Of a DNA stretch of 12,031 nt, positions 7,215-12,031 are shown piece after piece. The notes under the pieces are model-generated. The model made no database searches and had not been told where the DNA came from. It saw nothing but the letters and a program-made list of their open reading frames with translations. Position 1 is the first letter of the stretch. Every line of letters begins with the position of its first letter. Made by a program: the position numbers and the translations under genes. Origin of the DNA: an uncultured Lachnospiraceae bacterium (lineage in GTDB: Bacteria; Bacillota; Clostridia; Lachnospirales; Lachnospiraceae); NCBI GenBank assembly GCA_910577445.1, contig CAJTMZ010000119.1, forward strand, positions 1 through 12,031. The letters are read 5' to 3'.

Positions 7215-8203
7215 GGCTCTTTTACCTCCGCTTTCTCCGCTCTGATTCTCGGGTCAATCCATTCGTTTATCATCCGGGCGGCGGTATTGCTGCCAATCAC
7301 CAGAATACCGGTTAAAAGGCACAGCACCATCAGCAGATTATAATCCTTATATCTGGCGCTTTCGTAGGAAAGGGTCCCGATTCCCGGATAGGAAAAAACC
7401 GTCTCCACAATATAGGTTCCGCCCAGCACATGAGGCACCGATATGGCCATGATACTTAAATAAGAGGGAAAAATATTCCGAAGGCAGTGCCGGAACATTA
7501 TGCTGCGCTTCGTAAGCCCCTTTGATTTTGCAAGAAGAACGTAGTCCTCCCTCACTTCCTCCAAAAGCTTATTGCGAATCATATAGGCATAATACCAAAG
7601 ATGCCCCATAACGACGATTGTCAGAGGAAGAACCAGATGCACCGCCCTGTCTGAAAATCCTCCTCCTCCCACAGAATAGGCCCCCGAACTTGGAAGCAAG
7701 TGCAGCCAGACGGAAAAAATCAGAATCAGAATAAGAGACATCCAGAATTCGGGAATACAACTGGCCACGGTTCCAACCTTGCAGATAATTTTATCCGGCC
7801 ACTTATCCTCGTACCATGCGCAAAAAATCCCAAGCAGCAGCGCCAGAACAAATATCAGCAAAAATCCGGTTCCTCCCAGAATAAGGGTATTGCCGATTCT
7901 ATCGCCAATCACCTCTGCCACATCCATTTTGTACTTGTAGGAAATGCCGAAATCCCCCTGCAAAGCGTTTCCAAGCCACCGCAGATACTGAACCGTAACA
8001 GAATCGCCAAGCCCCAGCCTGTTTTCCGCCCACTCCCGCTCTTTTGGACTCATTTTTTCCGCACGTTCCCCATAATAGGATATCAGCGCGTCGCCCGGAG
8101 CCAGCCTTGCGATATAAAACACAAGAAACGACAGCAGAAAGATACTGGCAGTAAATATAATAATGCTTCGGCATACATAAAGGATTCGGCTTTGTTTTTT
8201 CAT
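7211..8203 (-). CDS. ABC importer permease, OppB/DppB/NikB type
   Basis: A 330-residue permease of a family 5 peptide/nickel importer, with six predicted membrane segments. The first (about 10-33) ends in the family motif VFYIARLAPGDAL. A large extracytoplasmic loop follows (LGLGDSVTVQYLRWLGNALQ, then GDFGISYKYKMDV). The EAA loop that docks on the ATPase is DYVLLAKSKGLTKRSIMFRH (220-239) with RNIFPS after it. IVETVFSYPGIGTLSYESAR (265-284) is characteristic. AGGAGG lies within the end of the ATPase gene, and the genes overlap by ATGA (8200-8203), indicating translational coupling. It is intact, unlike its partner permease. The substrate class cannot be narrowed beyond peptide-like or metal-chelate ligands. 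Confidence 0.93.
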   Translation of the reverse strand: MKKQSRILYVCRSIIIFTASIFLLSFLVFYIARLAPGDALISYYGERAEKMSPKEREWAENRLGLGDSVTVQYLRWLGNALQGDFGISYKYKMDVAEVIGDRIGNTLILGGTGFLLIFVLALLLGIFCAWYEDKWPDKIICKVGTVASCIPEFWMSLILILIFSVWLHLLPSSGAYSVGGGGFSDRAVHLVLPLTIVVMGHLWYYAYMIRNKLLEEVREDYVLLAKSKGLTKRSIMFRHCLRNIFPSYLSIMAISVPHVLGGTYIVETVFSYPGIGTLSYESARYKDYNLLMVLCLLTGILVIGSNTAARMINEWIDPRIRAEKAEVKEP

Positions 8204-10065
8204 ATAACCTCCTGATTCAAGGCTACCAGAGCCTTTGTGTAGGGATGACGGGGATTTTCAAACAGCTCTTTTACCGGCGCCGTCTCCACCAGCCTGCCCT
8301 GATACATCACCCCCACCCTGTCGCACAGAAATTCCACCACGCTCAGGTCATGGGAAATAAAGAGAAAAGAAAAGCCGTGCTCTTTTTGCAGATGGCGGAA
8401 AAGATTGATTATCTGGGCCTGAATGGAAACGTCCAGAGAAGCCACAGGCTCGTCCGCAACTAAAAGCTCCGGCTCCATGGAAAGGGCTCTGGCGATTGCC
8501 ACCCGCTGCCGCTGTCCCCCGGATAACTCCGGAGGATATTTATCCAGATAGCCCGCGTCCAATCCCACGTAACGCGCCTGAAACTCCGCCTCCGCCCGGA
8601 AAGAACCTCTTTGCGTTACTTTTTTCTGAAGCTTCATGGGCTCTGCGATGATATCCCGCACCTTCATTCTCTGATTTAAGCTGGAATTGGAATCCTGGAA
8701 AATAATCTGCCTTGTGCTCTGCAGCATTTTTTTGTTTTTCCGAAAATCCTGCCCGTTTAAGGTATTGATTCCCTTATAAAAAATATCGCCGCCGTCAGGC
8801 TTATAAATATTCATAACACAGCGGGCCACCGTTGACTTCCCGCAGCCGGATTCCCCTACCAGACCGAAAATTTCTCCCCGGCGAATCTGAAAGGAAACGT
8901 CCTCCACAGCCTGAATAAGGCCGCCTTTTGCCAGAGGAAAACTGTGGGATAAGCGGCGCACATCAAGCAGAATTTCCCCTTCTGCCTGCTTTTCTTCCTT
9001 CTGCTTATGCTTTTCACCGGCCGTTTCGGTTTTCAGCGGGCATGTGATTTTCGGCGCCCGCTCGTCCAACAGCCATGTGGCGGCAAAATGTGTATCCGTA
9101 ACCCGGAACATGGGCGGTTCCTTTTCATAATCAATGGCAAGGGCATACTCGTTCCGGCTGGCGAAAGCGTCCCCTTCCGGCGGATTCATAAGGGTAGGCG
9201 GCATACCCGGAATCGTATACAGCCTATCCCGTCCCTTCGCCAGAGAAGGAAGCGCCCGCATAAGCCCCCAGGTATAAGGATGCCTTGGGTCATGGAAAAT
9301 TTCTTCCGTCCTCCCAATCTCCACAATCTTTCCGGCATACATAACGGCAACCCTGTCCGCCGCTCTTGCCACTACGCCCAAATCATGGCTGATAAAAACC
9401 GTGGCCGTTCCCAGCTTTTGCTGAATGCTCTTAAATAAATCCAGAATCTGCGCCTGAATCGTCACGTCAAGAGCCGTGGTAGGCTCGTCGGCAAACAGAA
9501 TTTCGGGATTGCCCGCAAGCGCAATCGCCATCACCACCCGCTGCCGCTGTCCTCCTGACAAATGATAAGGATACTGCTTAAGCCGCTCCTTTGGCCTGTC
9601 AATTTCCACCAGATTCATCAGCCGAAGCACCCTTTCCTGCCGCTCCCTGAAAGAGAGCTTTGGCTGGTGCACCCTGACGGCCTCCTCTATCTGCATTCCC
9701 ACGGACATGGTAGGATTAAGGCTTGTCATAGGGTCTTGAAAAATCATGGAAAACAGCTTTCCCCGAAGCCTTTGCATATCCCTCTCCCTGTAGGCTGTAA
9801 TATCCGCTCCGTTGACGGAAATGCTTCCAGACATTATCTTTGCATGCTCCGGCAAAAGCTTCATAATGCTCTTGCACAGGGCGCTTTTTCCGCAGCCCGA
9901 CTCTCCCACAATTGCCAGCACTTCCCCCCGCCTCAGAGAAAAACTCACGTCCCGCACGGCGCAAATCTCCCCCTTGGATGAAAAAAAGCTGACTGATAAA
10001 TTTTTAGCCTCCAACAATTCCGGCATTAACTTTTTATCCTGTTCTTTTTTTAATGTTTCCGGCAT
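8200..10065 (-). CDS. Fused double ABC ATPase (OppD-OppF type) of the importer
   Basis: One 621-residue protein holds both ATPase domains of a peptide-type importer. Domain 1: Walker A GESGCGKS (54-61), signature LSGGQ (169-173), Walker B ILFADEP (189-195), switch H227, and the oligopeptide C-terminal HPYTWGLMRALPS. Domain 2: Walker A 404-411, signature 514-518, Walker B LLVADEP (534-540), H572 and terminal HPYTKALVAL. A charged Lys/Glu-rich linker (about 344-364) joins them. The four cysteines usual at the end of OppD-type domains are replaced (D299, N305, D312, T330). Translation may start at 10065 or 13 codons later at 10026 (MPELLEAKNLSVSF), which looks like the usual family N-terminus; the two starts belong to a 39-bp tandem duplication. 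It lies 53 bp after the binding protein and overlaps OppB by 4 nt. Confidence 0.93.
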   Translation of the reverse strand: MPETLKKEQDKKLMPELLEAKNLSVSFFSSKGEICAVRDVSFSLRRGEVLAIVGESGCGKSALCKSIMKLLPEHAKIMSGSISVNGADITAYRERDMQRLRGKLFSMIFQDPMTSLNPTMSVGMQIEEAVRVHQPKLSFRERQERVLRLMNLVEIDRPKERLKQYPYHLSGGQRQRVVMAIALAGNPEILFADEPTTALDVTIQAQILDLFKSIQQKLGTATVFISHDLGVVARAADRVAVMYAGKIVEIGRTEEIFHDPRHPYTWGLMRALPSLAKGRDRLYTIPGMPPTLMNPPEGDAFASRNEYALAIDYEKEPPMFRVTDTHFAATWLLDERAPKITCPLKTETAGEKHKQKEEKQAEGEILLDVRRLSHSFPLAKGGLIQAVEDVSFQIRRGEIFGLVGESGCGKSTVARCVMNIYKPDGGDIFYKGINTLNGQDFRKNKKMLQSTRQIIFQDSNSSLNQRMKVRDIIAEPMKLQKKVTQRGSFRAEAEFQARYVGLDAGYLDKYPPELSGGQRQRVAIARALSMEPELLVADEPVASLDVSIQAQIINLFRHLQKEHGFSFLFISHDLSVVEFLCDRVGVMYQGRLVETAPVKELFENPRHPYTKALVALNQEVI

Positions 10066-10104
10066 TTTCTTTTTATCCTGTTCTTTTTTTGCTGTTTCCG
10101 GTAT
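10018..10104 (-). repeat. 39-bp tandem duplication covering the ATPase ribosome binding site and start
   Basis: On the coding strand two adjacent 39-bp units (10104-10066 and 10065-10027) agree at 34 of 39 positions, and the first 9 bases of a third follow (10026-10018). Each unit carries ACAGGATAAAAAG about 10 nt before the following ATG, so both start codons have a copy of the same binding site. The upstream unit begins ATA where the second begins ATG. Confidence 0.9.
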
Positions 10105-10118
10105 CGGTTTACCAAGGC

Positions 10119-11720
10119 TCAGCTTTTCTTTTCATACTGCCATTCGGCCACATTCCAGAAAATCCCCACGCCGTGATGCCCCATAACCGTGTCGGCCGAA
10201 ATCCCTTTTATGCCGGACTTCGCCACATAGTTCGCGTCAATATAGCAGATAAACGCAAACGCCGGGTCACTGGCCAGTTCCTCCTGAAACCTGCCGTAAT
10301 TTTCGGCACGAACCGCCGGGTCGTCGGACTGGCGCGCTTTCGTCAGATAGAAATCAACCTTTTCATTGGAATACCCCGAATAATTCGCGCCTTTATCCGT
10401 CCCGAAAACCTTATAAGTGTGGTCGTCCGCGTCAAAAGGACTTCCCCAGCCGATAAGGTAAGCCATCTGGCCGCCCCAGTCCACCTGCGCGGGAATCTCA
10501 ACCCTGCAGTCGATTCCCACCGCCTGAAGCTGAGAGGCCGCCGCCTGCGCCATGTCGATGCGGACCTGGTCGCCGGCTCCCACACTGATTACAAAGCCCA
10601 CCGTCTCCCCGTCTCTGGTGTAAAAACCGTCCTCTCCCGCCACGCAGCCCGCTTTTTCCAATAGCTCTCTGGCTTTTTCGGGATTATAATCGTAATGCTC
10701 TGTTTCTTCCTTATTGTATATATTTCTCTGCAGCGGGCCGTAAGCAGCCATCCCCTGCCCCAAAAGCACCGCGTCAATGATTGCCTGCCGGTCAATGGCA
10801 TAGCAGATAGCCGGAATGATATCCCTGTTTTTTGTCCAGTAACCGTTCCTGAAATTAAAAAGGATTCCCCGGTAATCGGAAGTCATCATATCATAACAGG
10901 TATAGCCTTCCCTCCCGGCAAAAGCCTTAGCGTCCTTTGGGGTAAGCAGCGCCAAATCCAGTTCCCCTGATTCCATCTGGATTGCCTTTGCATTGTCGTC
11001 GGGAACGATTTTAAACACGATTCTATCAATGCCAGGACTTCCCTTATAATAATCCTCGTTTTTTACAAGCGTAATCGACTGTCCCACATCCCATGCTTCC
11101 AGCCTGTAAGGCCCTGTTCCCACCGGATTTCGGAAAAAGTCAGATTCCTGCATATCCTCTCCCTCCAGAAGATGCCCGGGCAGGATTCCCATGGTCATGT
11201 AGTCAAGAAAAGCCACATTGGGCGCGGACAGTTTAAAGGCAACCGTATAATCGTCCAGTACCGCAATCTCCTCCACATCCTCGTAATTGGGAGCGTTCTC
11301 CGAGCCGTTGTCAGGATTCATAATGGCTTCTATGGTAAATTTCACATCATCAGCGGTAAATGCCTGCCCGTCGTGCCATTTTACCCCTTTTCGGAGATGA
11401 AAGGTATAGGTGTTCGAATCTTCGTCAAATTCCCAGCTTTCCGCCAGACCGGGAATTACCTGATTGTCTCCGTCGTGAGCCGTCAGTCCGCCAAAAAGCA
11501 GGATATTTATCTCGCCGTGTTCGTCCATGGCAGGATTAATGCGGGTATAATCGCCGCTTCCGTAAACCAGCGTCACCGGTTCGGAGCCTGATTTCTGATT
11601 TTCGCCTCCTGAATTTGTAGCTGCCACATCCGCGCCGCCTTCATTCCCGCCTTCCCCGCCGCAGGACGCCATGGCTAAGAGCATGGCTGTTATCATTAGT
11701 ATTGAGATGATTTTTTTCAT
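10119..11720 (-). CDS. Family 5 extracellular solute-binding lipoprotein (peptide/nickel type)
   Basis: The receptor of the importer, 533 residues from the ATG at 11720. That start has AGGAGG (11727-11732) and gives a clean lipoprotein signal: MKKIISILMITAMLLAMASC, with the lipidated cysteine at 20. The frame stays open upstream into the 77-bp repeats, but that part is repeat sequence, not a real N-terminus. A Gly/Asn/Glu-rich tether (21-48) precedes the SBP_bac_5 domain. Typical stretches are GLAESWEFDEDSNTYTFHLR followed by KGVKWHDGQAFTADDVKFTI (111-130), and NPVGTGPYRLEAW. It is first in the operon and 53 bp before the ATPase. Family 5 ligands are di/oligopeptides, nickel chelates and opines; nothing here decides between them. 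It is anchored to the outer face of the membrane. Confidence 0.93.
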   Translation of the reverse strand: MKKIISILMITAMLLAMASCGGEGGNEGGADVAATNSGGENQKSGSEPVTLVYGSGDYTRINPAMDEHGEINILLFGGLTAHDGDNQVIPGLAESWEFDEDSNTYTFHLRKGVKWHDGQAFTADDVKFTIEAIMNPDNGSENAPNYEDVEEIAVLDDYTVAFKLSAPNVAFLDYMTMGILPGHLLEGEDMQESDFFRNPVGTGPYRLEAWDVGQSITLVKNEDYYKGSPGIDRIVFKIVPDDNAKAIQMESGELDLALLTPKDAKAFAGREGYTCYDMMTSDYRGILFNFRNGYWTKNRDIIPAICYAIDRQAIIDAVLLGQGMAAYGPLQRNIYNKEETEHYDYNPEKARELLEKAGCVAGEDGFYTRDGETVGFVISVGAGDQVRIDMAQAAASQLQAVGIDCRVEIPAQVDWGGQMAYLIGWGSPFDADDHTYKVFGTDKGANYSGYSNEKVDFYLTKARQSDDPAVRAENYGRFQEELASDPAFAFICYIDANYVAKSGIKGISADTVMGHHGVGIFWNVAEWQYEKKS

Positions 11721-11736
11721 TTTTACCTCCTGTTCG

Positions 11737-12031
11737 CACCGCTCGGCTGTCGCGGCTTTCGCCACATGTGCATGCAAGCATGCCCGCGTGGCTCATTGCT
11801 CACACCGCTCGGCTGTCGCCTCGCTGTCGCGGCTTTCGCCACATGTGCATGCAAGCATGCCCGTGTGGCTCATTGCTCACACCGCTCGGCTGTCGCCTCG
11901 CTGTCGCGGCTTTCGCCACATGTGCATGCAAGCATGCCCGCGTGGCTCATTGCTCACACCGCTCGGCTGTCGCCTCGCTGTCGCGGCTTTCGCCACATGT
12001 GCATGCAAGCATGCCCGCGTGGCTCATTGCT
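11737..12031 (-). repeat. Tandem array of a 77-bp GC-rich repeat, directly upstream of the importer operon
   Basis: Four copies in direct tandem with no spacers: 11737-11802 (66 bp, lacking 11 bp), 11803-11879, 11880-11956, and 11957-12031 (cut by the window). The full units are nearly identical; one substitution is seen at 11864. Within each full unit an octamer, GCTGTCGC, is itself repeated 11 bp apart, and the short copy has lost one of these. The array ends 4 bp before the AGGAGG of the binding-protein gene, so no conventional promoter fits between them and none is evident inside. Transcription probably enters from beyond 12031, making the repeats part of the mRNA leader. The sequence resembles repeats I associate with Lachnospiraceae genomes, from memory only. 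Confidence 0.93.
11908..11946 (-). other. Predicted RNA hairpins of one repeat unit (CUUG and GAAA loops)
   Basis: On the minus strand 11946-11915 folds into two 15-nt arms closed by G(CUUG)C, with two internal mismatches. Immediately downstream GGC-GAAA-GCC (11917 to 11908) forms a GNRA-capped hairpin that shares three bases with the first stem, so the two may compete or the long stem may be shorter. A further GGC-GACA-GCC (11897 to 11888) lies inside a CCGC/GCGG stem. The same elements recur in each full copy. The stable loops exist only on this strand, the one that carries the operon. Folding was done by eye. Confidence 0.55.

Noticed and set aside
9007..9438. 143-codon open frame on the plus strand
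   Set aside because: Antisense to the fused ATPase, Arg/Pro/His rich, no recognisable domain.
10053..10664. 203-codon open frame on the plus strand
   Set aside because: It lies antisense to the binding-protein gene and runs from the repeat region; no family features and no ribosome binding site.
11721..11777. N-terminal extension of the binding lipoprotein from an ATG at 11777
   Set aside because: The extra 19 codons are repeat sequence, the ATG has no ribosome binding site, and the ATG at 11720 has AGGAGG and gives a proper lipoprotein signal peptide.
11737..12031. CRISPR array
   Set aside because: Copies are contiguous and identical over the whole 77-bp period; there are no unique spacers and no cas genes.

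Overview
The window looks like chromosomal DNA from a gut-type Firmicute of the Lachnospiraceae (Clostridium cluster XIVa) kind. The basis is strong AGGAGG ribosome binding sites, Gram-positive style lipoprotein and MATE proteins, a DUF2461 gene, a family 5 peptide-type ABC importer with one fused double ATPase, and balanced base composition. This placement is by family resemblance only.

Layout. 1-663 (minus): an OmpR-type response regulator, cut by the window edge. 744-795: terminator of the next gene. 810-2165 (minus): a MATE exporter, divergent from an AraC regulator at 2282-3142 (plus). The two start from a compact back-to-back promoter region. 3201-4748 (plus): an ECF sigma factor with a cysteine-bearing C-terminal extension, then a DUF2461 protein 15 bp downstream, ending in a terminator. 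4818-6185 (minus): a second, unrelated-in-detail MATE exporter, convergent with DUF2461. 6295-11720 (minus): a peptide/nickel-type ABC import operon in the order lipoprotein binding protein, fused double ATPase, permease B, permease C. 11737-12031: a tandem array of a 77-bp GC-rich repeat that abuts the operon's first ribosome binding site.

How the genes work together. The binding lipoprotein would deliver a peptide-like or metal-chelate ligand to the B/C channel, powered by the fused ATPase. However, permease C is split by a 35-bp insertion that shifts the frame, so the importer is probably inactive unless the frame is recovered by recoding or by repeat-mediated deletion. The two MATE pumps export unknown cationic compounds or drugs. 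The AraC protein probably controls the first pump.

Most unusual content. (1) The 77-bp array: on the operon's sense strand each unit folds into a hairpin with a CUUG tetraloop plus a GAAA-capped hairpin, and each full unit also carries a 26-codon reading frame whose stop overlaps the next unit's start. (2) The 35-bp frameshifting insertion in permease C, bounded by 7-bp direct repeats. (3) A 39-bp tandem duplication that copies the ribosome binding site and start codon of the ATPase. (4) Loss of all four usual cysteines in the first ATPase half. Short direct duplications recur through the importer operon and its neighbour. No tRNA, rRNA, CRISPR array or transposase was found.
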